Source: Gammaproteobacteria bacterium
GTDB lineage: Bacteria > Pseudomonadota > Gammaproteobacteria > Burkholderiales > Burkholderiaceae_C
DNA length: 5,297 bases
Assembly: GCA_018903185.1 (NCBI GenBank)
Contig: JAHIQV010000086.1
Coordinates: 1 to 5,297 of the forward strand
Direction of reading: 5' to 3'
Shown here: piece after piece, positions 1 through 4,899 of the stretch
How positions within the stretch are numbered: the stretch's first letter is position 1
How the letters are laid out: each line of letters opens with the position of its first letter
Program-made: the position numbers and the translations under genes
Notes under the pieces: model-generated
Seen by the model: only the letters and a program-made list of their open reading frames with translations
The model's database searches: none
What the model was told of the DNA's origin: nothing

Positions 1-756
1 GAAGGGCGCGAACGCAAACACCGAGCCGGTGCGCGCGGCACCAAAGCTGCGCTGCGCCAGCAAATAGAAGCGCAGGCTCAGGCCGTAGCCGGTGGCGCCC
101 ACGGCGAGCAGGGCCAGCGCAGCGGGCAGCGGCGGCAGCGGCTCGCCCCAAACCAGCGCGAGCGCGGTGGTGACGCTGGCGCCCAGCGCGGCTTTGACCA
201 GCACCACCTGACCCGGGTCGCGCTCGGCCACGCCGCGCGAAAGCGTGTTGTCCACCCCCCAGGCCACGGTGGCCACGGCCACGGCGAGCAGGCCGAGCAA
301 TTGCACCTGGCCGGTCAGGCCCTGGTCCAGCACCAGCAGCGCGCCGCCGGCCAGCAGCAGTGCCACGGCGGTCTTGACGCGGCCGTCCAGCACCTCGCCG
401 TACCAGCGCCAGGCCAGCACCGCCGTGAACACGGCTTCGAGCGTGAGCAGCAGCGAGGCGCTGGCGCCACTGGTGCGCTGCAGGCCCCAGGCCAGCGCCA
501 CCGGGCCGATGACAGCACCCGCCGCCACCATGGCCAGCAGGCGCGGTGCATCGCTGCGGCGCAGCGGCGCTTCGACCCCCGCGCCCCGGCGCTGGAACAG
601 GGCCACCAGCGCGGCGCCGGCGTAGAGCAGCGCGGCGGTGCTGAACGGGCCGAGGCCCTGACCGAAACGCTGCACCAGCGGCGTGCTCAGGCCAAACAGG
701 GCGGCGGCCAGCAGGGCCAGCGCGCCGCCGCGCAAGACGGGCGACGCGTTTTGCAT
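1..756 (-). CDS. EamA/DMT-superfamily transporter, C-terminus cut off by the window edge
   Basis: This is an inner-membrane transporter of the drug/metabolite transporter superfamily with the tandem EamA-domain layout; the substrate cannot be predicted. The frame is open from the ATG at 756 to the window edge, giving 252 residues. The first EamA repeat covers about residues 10-143. It has a first membrane segment with AALFGLSTPL (18-27) and the family-typical SASLLLTLEAVFTAVLAW (99-116), followed by GE at 120-121. The second repeat starts near 153 with VAWGVDNTLSRG (164-175) and includes TGYGLSLRFYLLAQRSFGAARTG in the 222-244 region, ending at the edge in VFAFAPF. Family members are usually about 280-300 residues, so roughly the last membrane segments are missing. 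The start overlaps the stop of the upstream gene (TGATG at 758-754) and has no clear Shine-Dalgarno, which fits translational coupling as the last visible gene of the operon. Fold assignment is firm; the role beside metal-linked genes is unknown. Confidence 0.88.
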   Translation of the reverse strand, partial: MQNASPVLRGGALALLAAALFGLSTPLVQRFGQGLGPFSTAALLYAGAALVALFQRRGAGVEAPLRRSDAPRLLAMVAAGAVIGPVALAWGLQRTSGASASLLLTLEAVFTAVLAWRWYGEVLDGRVKTAVALLLAGGALLVLDQGLTGQVQLLGLLAVAVATVAWGVDNTLSRGVAERDPGQVVLVKAALGASVTTALALVWGEPLPPLPAALALLAVGATGYGLSLRFYLLAQRSFGAARTGSVFAFAPF

Positions 757-1106
757 CACTGCCCGGTGTGGTTGGCGGCGATGAAGTTACCGGGCTGCGA
801 GAAGAAGATATAGAGCGTCTGCTTGGCCGCGTCGGCTACGGCAGGGTTCTTGAACGACACCTTCCACTCTTTGCCTTTCTTGCCGTCCACCAACTCGGCC
901 TTGTCTTGCTTGACGGCTTGCCAGGAGGCGTCGAGCTTGCCAGCCTTGACCAGCGAGGCCTTGCGCTGCGATGCGCAGTCGGTGACCACGGCTTCGGAGG
1001 CGGGCTTGCTGCCGTGGAAGTGACAGCTGCTGCCTTGGTCCGCCAGCGCGGCGGGCGCGGCGAACAGGGTGGAGGCAAGGGCTGTGGCGATGGCGAGGGT
1101 TTTCAT
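756..1106 (-). CDS. small secreted protein, DUF6488-like
   Basis: This 116-residue protein has a clear Sec signal peptide: MKT, a hydrophobic stretch to about residue 20, and an ALA cleavage motif at 20-22, so the mature form begins DQGSS and is periplasmic. Near the mature N-terminus is a CHFHG motif (28-32), with a second cysteine at 44; these could bind a metal or form a disulfide. The C-terminal half has EWKVSFKNPA (80-89) and ends in a pattern with an aromatic LYIFFS (98-103) and FIAANHTG (108-115). From memory this resembles the DUF6488 family of unknown function, often found beside HupE/UreJ genes; I could not check this. I chose the ATG at 1106 because it gives a proper signal peptide; the frame continues 14 codons upstream to a TTG at 1148, which would put a charged stretch ahead of the signal. 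It lies 51 bases after the HupE-type gene and its stop overlaps the EamA start. The ribosome binding site is weak (GAAAG). Confidence 0.8.
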   Translation of the reverse strand: MKTLAIATALASTLFAAPAALADQGSSCHFHGSKPASEAVVTDCASQRKASLVKAGKLDASWQAVKQDKAELVDGKKGKEWKVSFKNPAVADAAKQTLYIFFSQPGNFIAANHTGQ

Positions 1107-1157
1107 GATGGGAGCTTTCGGTGAATGTTCAAAAAGGGCGTGCAACAAGGAAAGGAT

Positions 1158-1946
1158 TCAAAGGCCGTCGCGGCTGGTGTCGCGGGTGTCGTCCACGGCC
1201 ATATCCTCGTGCGCGTGGCGGTGTTCGGCGGCGGGAAAGCGGAAGCTGTCCGGGGCCGTGTCGTGCTGGTAGCCGTGCAGCTGCGTGAACAGCAGGTAGA
1301 CACCGGCGTAGAACAGGGCCATGTTGGCGATGTGGCTGAAGCGCCGGAAGGAATCCCGCCCGCGCCACACGGCCAGCAAGGCAACCATGACCGACAGCGC
1401 GGCGATCTGGCCCAGCTCGACGCCGACGTTGAAGCTGAGGATGCGCCCCAGCATCTGCGCGGCATCGTCGCCCAGCGGCAACTGCTGCAGACGGGTGGAC
1501 AGGCCAAAACCGTGCAGCAGGCCGAAGCCGAACACCATCCACAGCAGGTTGGGCGAGGCCATCTGGAAGTGCTTCTGGAAACCGCCGTTGTTGTCGAAAG
1601 CCTTGTACATCACGCTGACGGCAATGATGGCGTCGATGAGGTAGTAGTTCCAGGTGATCTGGAACAGGGTGGCCAACACCAGCGTGATGCTGTGCCCGAG
1701 GGTGAACACGGTGACGAACTTGACCACGTCTTTGAACGAGGCCAGGAAGAACACCACGCCGAAGAGGAACAGCAGGTGGTCGTAGCCGGTGAGCATGTGG
1801 CTGGCGCCCAGGCCCACGTACTGGGCGTAGCCGCCGTCGAGCATGCGCTGTCGGTCGGCATCTGAAATGCCGTGGGCCAGCACGGCCAGCGGCGCGAGGG
1901 CGAGCGACAGCCAGATGGCCGCGCTTCGCAAGCGGGAAACATGCAT
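1158..1946 (-). CDS. HupE/UreJ-type membrane protein (putative Ni/Co-type metal permease)
   Basis: This 262-residue polytopic inner-membrane protein belongs to the HupE/UreJ_2 group. Characterised HupE/UreJ proteins act as nickel or cobalt permeases serving hydrogenase or urease; the substrate here is inferred only. Residues 1-24 are a cleavable signal (SLALAPLAVLA), leaving a mature N-terminus of His-Gly at 25-26. Family hallmarks are GASHMLTGYDHLLFLFG (47-63), FTLGHSITLVLATL (81-94), FGFGLLHGFGLS (139-150) and FNVGVELGQ (172-180); the conserved His, Asp and Glu residues in these segments are the expected metal-pathway residues. The C-terminal tail after the last membrane helix carries LHGYQHD (223-229) and EHRHAHED (241-248), another possible metal-binding patch. 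The start is supported by an AGGA seven bases upstream of the ATG. No hydrogenase or urease genes are visible, so the hup name is not applied. It sits between the histidine-rich gene and the DUF6488-like gene, all on the same strand. Confidence 0.88.
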   Translation of the reverse strand: MHVSRLRSAAIWLSLALAPLAVLAHGISDADRQRMLDGGYAQYVGLGASHMLTGYDHLLFLFGVVFFLASFKDVVKFVTVFTLGHSITLVLATLFQITWNYYLIDAIIAVSVMYKAFDNNGGFQKHFQMASPNLLWMVFGFGLLHGFGLSTRLQQLPLGDDAAQMLGRILSFNVGVELGQIAALSVMVALLAVWRGRDSFRRFSHIANMALFYAGVYLLFTQLHGYQHDTAPDSFRFPAAEHRHAHEDMAVDDTRDTSRDGL

Positions 1947-1953
1947 GGAAAAA

Positions 1954-1957
1954 TCCT
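1954..1957 (-). promoter_or_regulatory. ribosome binding site of the HupE-type gene
   Basis: On the minus strand AGGA lies seven bases before the ATG at 1946, a normal Shine-Dalgarno spacing. It supports this start and is the clearest ribosome binding site of the four minus-strand genes. Confidence 0.6.
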
Positions 1958-1979
1958 GTGGGTCTGATGGAGAAGCCGG

Positions 1980-2050
1980 CCGCAGTGCCTGCGGAACGGG
2001 CCACCTCGCGCAAGCAGCGCCGCGCGCGGCTGGGCGCCACGCAGGCGCCC
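1980..2050 (-). other. structured intercistronic leader between the histidine-rich gene and the HupE-type gene
   Basis: The 112 bases between the two genes hold strong inverted repeats. The best has seven-base arms GGGCGCC (2032-2038) and GGCGCCC (2044-2050) around a five-base loop. A weaker one has arms CCGCA (1980-1984) and TGCGG (1990-1994), also with a five-base loop. Neither is followed by a T-tract on the minus strand, so they are not canonical intrinsic terminators. They could act as RNA processing or attenuation structures that set relative expression of the two genes, or may just reflect high GC. The repeats are read directly; any function is inference. Confidence 0.4.
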
Positions 2051-2058
2051 GGAAAACA

Positions 2059-2454
2059 TCAGATGAGGGACCTGGGAGGCCGCAGCCAGCTGTCGGGATC
2101 GGCCGAGGGTGGCTGGACCGGCGTCCATGCCCGGGGAGCGCTGCGCGGCAGCGTTGGCACAGGCAGCGCCGCCGCCACGGGCAGGCCCTGGAACTGCACG
2201 CCCTCGCTGGCGTGCGAGTGGTGGGGACCGTGGTCGTCGCCGCTGGGCGCGTCGTCCATCATCAGCGTGGGGTCGAGGTCGTGGCCCAGCGCCCCGTGTG
2301 GGTCGAGGTGCTGGTGGTGACCATGGTCAATCGCATGGGCCACCTCGTGCGCCAGCCGATCGGCCTGGCCGGCCCGCTGGGCGGGCAGCGCCCACACCAC
2401 GGACTGCAGCAGCAGACCGAACAACAGGACCCAGGTGGTGAGGACGGATTTCAC
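2059..2454 (-). CDS. small exported histidine-rich protein, putative metal binding
   Basis: With the GTG at 2454 as start the protein has 131 residues. Residues 1-22 form a signal peptide (KSV, hydrophobic LLFGLLLQSVV, WA at 21-22), so it is exported. The mature part carries twelve histidines between 36 and 81, including DHGHHQH (43-49) and DDHGPHHSH (73-81), mixed with acidic residues, a typical loose divalent-metal-binding composition. The last 40 residues are rich in proline and end WLRPPRSLI. I do not recognise a named family with certainty; the layout recalls small histidine-rich proteins near heavy-metal systems, such as CzcI-type proteins, but this is only a resemblance. The frame extends upstream to a TTG at 2514 with no in-frame ATG; the GTG gives the correct signal peptide, although it lacks a Shine-Dalgarno. 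It is the first gene of the minus-strand operon and diverges from the gene at 2535. A likely job is periplasmic metal buffering for the HupE-type permease. Confidence 0.75.
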   Translation of the reverse strand: MKSVLTTWVLLFGLLLQSVVWALPAQRAGQADRLAHEVAHAIDHGHHQHLDPHGALGHDLDPTLMMDDAPSGDDHGPHHSHASEGVQFQGLPVAAALPVPTLPRSAPRAWTPVQPPSADPDSWLRPPRSLI

Positions 2455-2462
2455 AAGGGCGG

Positions 2463-2468
2463 ATTCTA
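2463..2468 (-). promoter_or_regulatory. possible -10 box for the minus-strand operon
   Basis: TAGAAT on the minus strand matches the sigma70 -10 consensus at five of six positions. Its 3' end lies eight bases before the GTG at 2454, which would put transcription start at or within about two bases of the start codon. The corresponding -35 region (GCGCCA, 17-base spacer) is poor. Since the gene has no Shine-Dalgarno, a very short leader is conceivable, but the call is weak. Confidence 0.3.
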
Positions 2469-2522
2469 TCGACGCATACCCGATCTGGCGCCCGGCAAGG
2501 CGATCAAAAACCAACCCATTTC

Positions 2523-2528
2523 TATAAT
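2523..2528 (+). promoter_or_regulatory. perfect TATAAT -10 box for the small gene at 2535
   Basis: TATAAT is a perfect sigma70 -10 hexamer in an otherwise GC-rich context. Only six bases separate it from the ATG at 2535, so the expected transcription start coincides with the A of the start codon and the mRNA would be leaderless. No good -35 hexamer is present at 16-19 base spacing (GCGATC at 17), so an activator may be needed. A six-base inverted repeat, GGCGAT (2499-2504) and ATCGCC (2527-2532), brackets the region and could be an operator, though its 22-base spacer is long. Confidence 0.5.
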
Positions 2529-2534
2529 CGCCCC

Positions 2535-2846
2535 ATGTTGCGCCGGCTCCTCATCGCCTTGTTTGCTCTGCATTTCCTGCTGAGCCTGGGTGGGTTCACG
2601 CTTCACATGCCCTCGCCGGCGCTCACCGAGTCCGCGCTGACGGCCGACGCGGATGGGCTGAACTCCAGCATCCAGCACGGCCTGACCGACGACGCCCCCG
2701 ACATGCCCGACGGCCCGGTGCGTGTCATGCCGGTCATCAGGCTGTCCCTCGCGCCGCTGCCGGCGACACCCTGGGTTTTCAGGACCCGGGACGACCCACT
2801 CCCCGTGGGTCTGGACCGACCTCCCCAGCGCACCACGCGCGCCTGA
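2535..2846 (+). CDS. small exported protein of unknown function
   Basis: This 103-residue protein begins MLRR followed by a hydrophobic stretch (LLIALFALHFLLSLGGF, 5-21), a signal peptide or N-terminal membrane anchor. The rest is soluble, moderately acidic (DDAPDMPDG, 52-60), with a short hydrophobic patch around 62-75 (RVMPVIRLSLAPLP) and a proline-rich end, LDRPPQRTTRA (93-103). I do not recognise a family with confidence. Its shape and its L-x-RPP-like ending resemble the divergently transcribed histidine-rich protein and, more loosely, CzcI-type small periplasmic proteins of metal-resistance loci, but it has only three histidines. There is no Shine-Dalgarno before the ATG; instead a perfect -10 box sits six bases upstream. 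No alternative start further upstream is in frame, and later starts would lose the hydrophobic N-terminus. A hairpin covers the stop codon, and the CorC-like gene follows 93 bases later. Confidence 0.62.
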   Translation: MLRRLLIALFALHFLLSLGGFTLHMPSPALTESALTADADGLNSSIQHGLTDDAPDMPDGPVRVMPVIRLSLAPLPATPWVFRTRDDPLPVGLDRPPQRTTRA

Positions 2847-2857
2847 CCTCAGGCGCG
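2838..2857 (+). terminator. perfect nine-base inverted repeat over the stop codon of the small exported protein gene
   Basis: The arms CGCGCCTGA (2838-2846) and TCAGGCGCG (2849-2857) are perfectly complementary and separated by two bases; in RNA an eight-pair stem with a four-base loop is likely. The left arm contains the TGA stop. No T-tract follows, so it is not a classical rho-independent terminator. It may protect or process the 3' end, or act with the next hairpin. Confidence 0.4.
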
Positions 2858-2895
2858 GCGCCCGCCCGCCTGCCTGCCATCCCCTTTGCCTCCCT

Positions 2896-2923
2896 GCCCG
2901 CTGTTGTGCGGGCGCCTCCTTTT
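2896..2923 (+). terminator. possible weak intrinsic terminator before the CorC-like gene
   Basis: Arms GCCCGC (2896-2901) and GCGGGC (2908-2913) form a six-pair GC stem with a six-base loop. A TTTT run (2920-2923) follows after six bases, a looser distance than in strong terminators. It lies between the small gene at 2535 and the start at 2940, so it could partly separate their expression. The short T-run makes it a tentative call. Confidence 0.35.
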
Positions 2924-2939
2924 GGAACCTGTTCCCACC

Positions 2940-4262
2940 ATGGAAATCGCCTTACTGTTCGCGCTCATCTTGCTCAATGGCCTGTTTGCCATGTCCGAGA
3001 TCGCGCTGGTCACCGCCCGCAAAGTGCGCCTGCAAAAACTCATCGACGAAGGCGACCGCTCTGCAGCCGCCGCCGTCAAGCTGGGCGAAGACCCCACGCG
3101 ATTCCTCTCCACCATCCAGATCGGCATCACCTCCATCGGCGTGCTCAACGGCATCGTGGGCGAGGCCGCGCTGGCCGCGCCGCTGGCCGTCTGGATGGTG
3201 ACTGTGGGCGTGCCCGGGCAATACAGCCAGCTCGCCGCCACCGGCCTGGTCGTGGTGCTCATCACCTACTTCTCCATCGTGGTGGGTGAACTCGTGCCCA
3301 AGCGCATCGGCCAGTCCAACCCCGAACTGCTCGCGCGCCTCGTGGCGCGGCCCATCAACTGGCTGGCCATCGCCACCAAACCCTTCGTGGTGCTGCTCTC
3401 GCTCTCCACCAAAGGCCTGTTGCGCGTGCTCGGCATCCAGCAGGGTAACGCCAACGCCGTGACCGAGGAAGAGATCCACGCCATGCTCGCAGAGGGCACG
3501 AGCGCGGGCGTGATCGAGTCGCACGAACACACCATGGTGCGCAACGTGTTCCGGCTCGACGACCGGCAGATCGGATCCCTCATGGTGCCGCGCAGCGATG
3601 TCGTCGCGCTCGACCTGGAGCAGGGCTTTGAGGTCAACATGGCACGCGTCGAAGCCTCCGACCATGCGCGCTTTCCTGTGGTCCACGGCGGCCTCAACAA
3701 CGTGGCGGGGGTGGTCAACGCCCGCAAGTGGCTCTCGCAGGCGCTGCGCGGCAGCGATCGCGAACTGGCCACACAGCCCATGGAAGAGCCGCTGTATGTA
3801 CCCGAAACCATCACCGGCATGGAGCTGCTCGGCAACTTCCGTCAGTCGGGCGGGCAGATGGCGTTCGTCATCGACGAATATGGCGAAGTCCAGGGCATCG
3901 TGACGCTGCAAGACCTGATCGAGGCCATCACCGGCGAATTCAGCCCGCGCGACCCGGAAACCTCCTGGGCGATGCAGCGCGACGACGGCTCCTGGCTGCT
4001 CGACGGCCACATCCCCGTGCCCGAACTCAAGGACCGCCTGGCGCTGGACTCGGTGCCCGACGAAGAGCGTGGCCGCTACCACACGCTCAGCGGACTCATG
4101 ATGCTGCTGACCGGTCGCCTGCCCAAGGAAGGCGACAAAGTCGAATGGGAAGAGTGGCGCTTCGAAATCGTGGACATGGACGGCCGCACCATCGACAAGG
4201 TGCTCGCCACCCACCTGGACCCGAACGCGCCTGAAAGCACCGACGAGGTGACCACCCCATGA
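2940..4262 (+). CDS. hemolysin-family CNNM/CBS/CorC_HlyC membrane protein (YtfL/PaeA-like)
   Basis: This 440-residue inner-membrane protein has the full UPF0053 architecture. The DUF21/CNNM transmembrane domain spans about 1-170, with AMSEIALVTARKVRL (17-31), TIQIGITSIGVLNGIVGEAA (58-77) and VVGELVPKRIGQSNPE (114-129). A linker, VTEEEIHAML (174-183), leads to paired CBS domains at about 210-270 and 280-335, including MVPRSDVVAL (215-224) and FVIDEYGEVQGIVTLQDLI (309-327). A CorC_HlyC domain fills about 350-430, with WLLDGHIPV and FEIVDMDGRTIDKVL. Relatives are linked to Mg/Co homeostasis (CorC, CNNM) or polyamine export (E. coli YtfL, called PaeA). The N-terminal block resembles YtfL as I remember it, so polyamine or cation export is possible; the hemolysin label is historical. 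I chose the ATG at 2940 because it begins directly at the first membrane helix; the frame extends upstream to a TTG at 2886 that would add 18 unlikely residues. The ribosome binding site is weak (GGAA, twelve bases away). Its stop overlaps the next start as ATGA. Confidence 0.92.
   Translation: MEIALLFALILLNGLFAMSEIALVTARKVRLQKLIDEGDRSAAAAVKLGEDPTRFLSTIQIGITSIGVLNGIVGEAALAAPLAVWMVTVGVPGQYSQLAATGLVVVLITYFSIVVGELVPKRIGQSNPELLARLVARPINWLAIATKPFVVLLSLSTKGLLRVLGIQQGNANAVTEEEIHAMLAEGTSAGVIESHEHTMVRNVFRLDDRQIGSLMVPRSDVVALDLEQGFEVNMARVEASDHARFPVVHGGLNNVAGVVNARKWLSQALRGSDRELATQPMEEPLYVPETITGMELLGNFRQSGGQMAFVIDEYGEVQGIVTLQDLIEAITGEFSPRDPETSWAMQRDDGSWLLDGHIPVPELKDRLALDSVPDEERGRYHTLSGLMMLLTGRLPKEGDKVEWEEWRFEIVDMDGRTIDKVLATHLDPNAPESTDEVTTP
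4245..4250 (+). promoter_or_regulatory. ribosome binding site of the lipoprotein gene
   Basis: GAGGTG lies eight bases before the ATG at 4259, inside the end of the upstream CorC-like gene. It is a good Shine-Dalgarno and supports both the start and co-translation of the two overlapping genes. Confidence 0.65.
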
Positions 4263-4693
4263 CCACGCGACGACCCTTCGCGCTCGCCGCCGCGGCGGCT
4301 GCGTGGCTCACCCTGAGCGCCTGCTCCGACGGCTATTCCGGCAAAGGCGACACGCTGCACCTGGAATACGGTATGAGCCAGCAGGCCACTCTGGAAGCCA
4401 TGAACCAGATCGGACGCGGCAAGTATCTGGAAGCCCATGCCCGCTTCGCGCTGCTGGACGGTTGCATGCTGGAAGTGCACGCTCAAGGCCAGTTCGATGG
4501 CAAGGACTCCCGGGCCATCCTGCTGCCGGGCACCGAAGCCGCTCTGGAGAGGCCCCCTGGCGGCGAAACCTACAGCGTGAAGCTGAACAGCGCCACACCC
4601 GGCAGCCCCGATCACACCGTACTCAGGAGCGCACCCTGGGCCGAAGCCACCCAGATGAAATGGCTGCTCGACTACGTGCGGCGCTTCTGCTGA
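4259..4693 (+). CDS. small lipoprotein of unknown function, coupled to the CorC-like gene
   Basis: This 144-residue protein starts with a lipoprotein signal: MTTRR, an alanine-rich hydrophobic core, and the lipobox LSAC at 19-22, so Cys22 should be lipidated. The residue at +2 after the cysteine is serine, not aspartate, which in proteobacteria usually favours the outer membrane. The mature domain has no recognised family. Visible features are an amphipathic start with repeated Met and Gln (YGMSQQATLEAMNQIGRG, 37-54), DGCMLEVHAQGQFDGKDS (67-84) that looks like a beta-hairpin, and a basic end finishing in Cys144. Cys69 and Cys144 are the only other cysteines and could form a disulfide. It overlaps the preceding gene by four bases (ATGA) and has a strong ribosome binding site, so it is most likely expressed in fixed proportion with the CorC-like protein. 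A helper or sensor role for that protein is only a guess from the coupling. Confidence 0.8.
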   Translation: MTTRRPFALAAAAAAWLTLSACSDGYSGKGDTLHLEYGMSQQATLEAMNQIGRGKYLEAHARFALLDGCMLEVHAQGQFDGKDSRAILLPGTEAALERPPGGETYSVKLNSATPGSPDHTVLRSAPWAEATQMKWLLDYVRRFC

Positions 4694-4712
4694 CCACCCA
4701 GCGGCCAGCCCA

Positions 4713-4826
4713 TTGAGCAGCTTCGTCACGCAGCGCTGGCGCGGCCGCATCGGCTGGCGCACCCTGTTCTGGCGCGCGCCGCAGCGGCCCGCGGTGGTGC
4801 TCGGCGTGAGCGTGTTCTGGCTGTGA
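4713..4826 (+). pseudogene. 37-codon frame, possible remnant of a small membrane protein gene
   Basis: A TTG at 4713 opens a frame of 37 codons ending in TGA at 4824-4826. The start of the product, MSSFVTQRWRGRIGWRTLFWR, is followed by APQRPAVVLGVSVFWL, which ends in a hydrophobic run. The first part looks like the cytoplasmic head of a small membrane protein and the second like the tail of one. TGGCGC recurs at 4737, 4755 and 4770, each coding Trp-Arg, and such repeats could have mediated a deletion that removed membrane helices between head and tail. There is no good ribosome binding site and the start is not ATG. It lies 19 bases after the lipoprotein gene. It may equally be a real small protein or chance; the remnant reading is my inference. 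Confidence 0.3.
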
Positions 4827-4864
4827 CCACCTCGCGACTGGCTCACCCCCGCCAGCCGCCGTCC

Positions 4865-4886
4865 TCTTGCCGCACGCGGCCCAAGA
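4865..4886. terminator. imperfect hairpin in the convergent junction
   Basis: Between the plus-strand genes and the gene ending at 4900, arms TCTT/AAGA (4865-4868, 4883-4886) and GCCG/CGGC (4869-4872, 4877-4880) can pair around a four-base loop, with a two-base bulge at 4881-4882. Neither strand has a following T-run, so it is at most a weak bidirectional 3'-end structure. Confidence 0.25.
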
Positions 4887-4899
4887 CTTGGAAGCGCCC

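Noticed and set aside
245..813. Plus-strand frames opposite the EamA transporter
   Set aside because: They are Ala/Ser/Gln/Arg-rich shadows of the minus-strand transporter frame, which is open through 252 codons and shows EamA motifs.
1125..1865. A 246-codon plus-strand frame opposite the HupE-type gene
   Set aside because: Its composition (many Gln, Glu, Val, Gly, His) is typical of antisense translation of a membrane protein, and it has no ribosome binding site or family motif.
1129..2040. A 303-codon minus-strand frame overlapping the HupE-type gene
   Set aside because: It is another reading frame of the same strand, with an arginine- and proline-rich product. The frame at 1158-1946 carries the conserved membrane motifs.
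2059..2061. TGATG at the end of the histidine-rich gene, suggesting a coupled gene in the following frame
   Set aside because: The frame from that ATG runs out of phase through the HupE-type gene, with an Arg/Ala/Cys/Pro/Ser-rich product, so it is not a real gene.
2952..4214. A 420-codon open frame on the minus strand opposite the CorC-like gene
   Set aside because: It is an antisense shadow of a gene with G/C-ending codons. The product is very rich in His, Gln, Gly and Asp with no domain, while the plus-strand frame shows clear family motifs.
4881..4891. CCAAG and CTTGG inverted repeat around one base
   Set aside because: A one-base loop cannot form, and a four-pair stem with a three-base loop is too weak and common to call.
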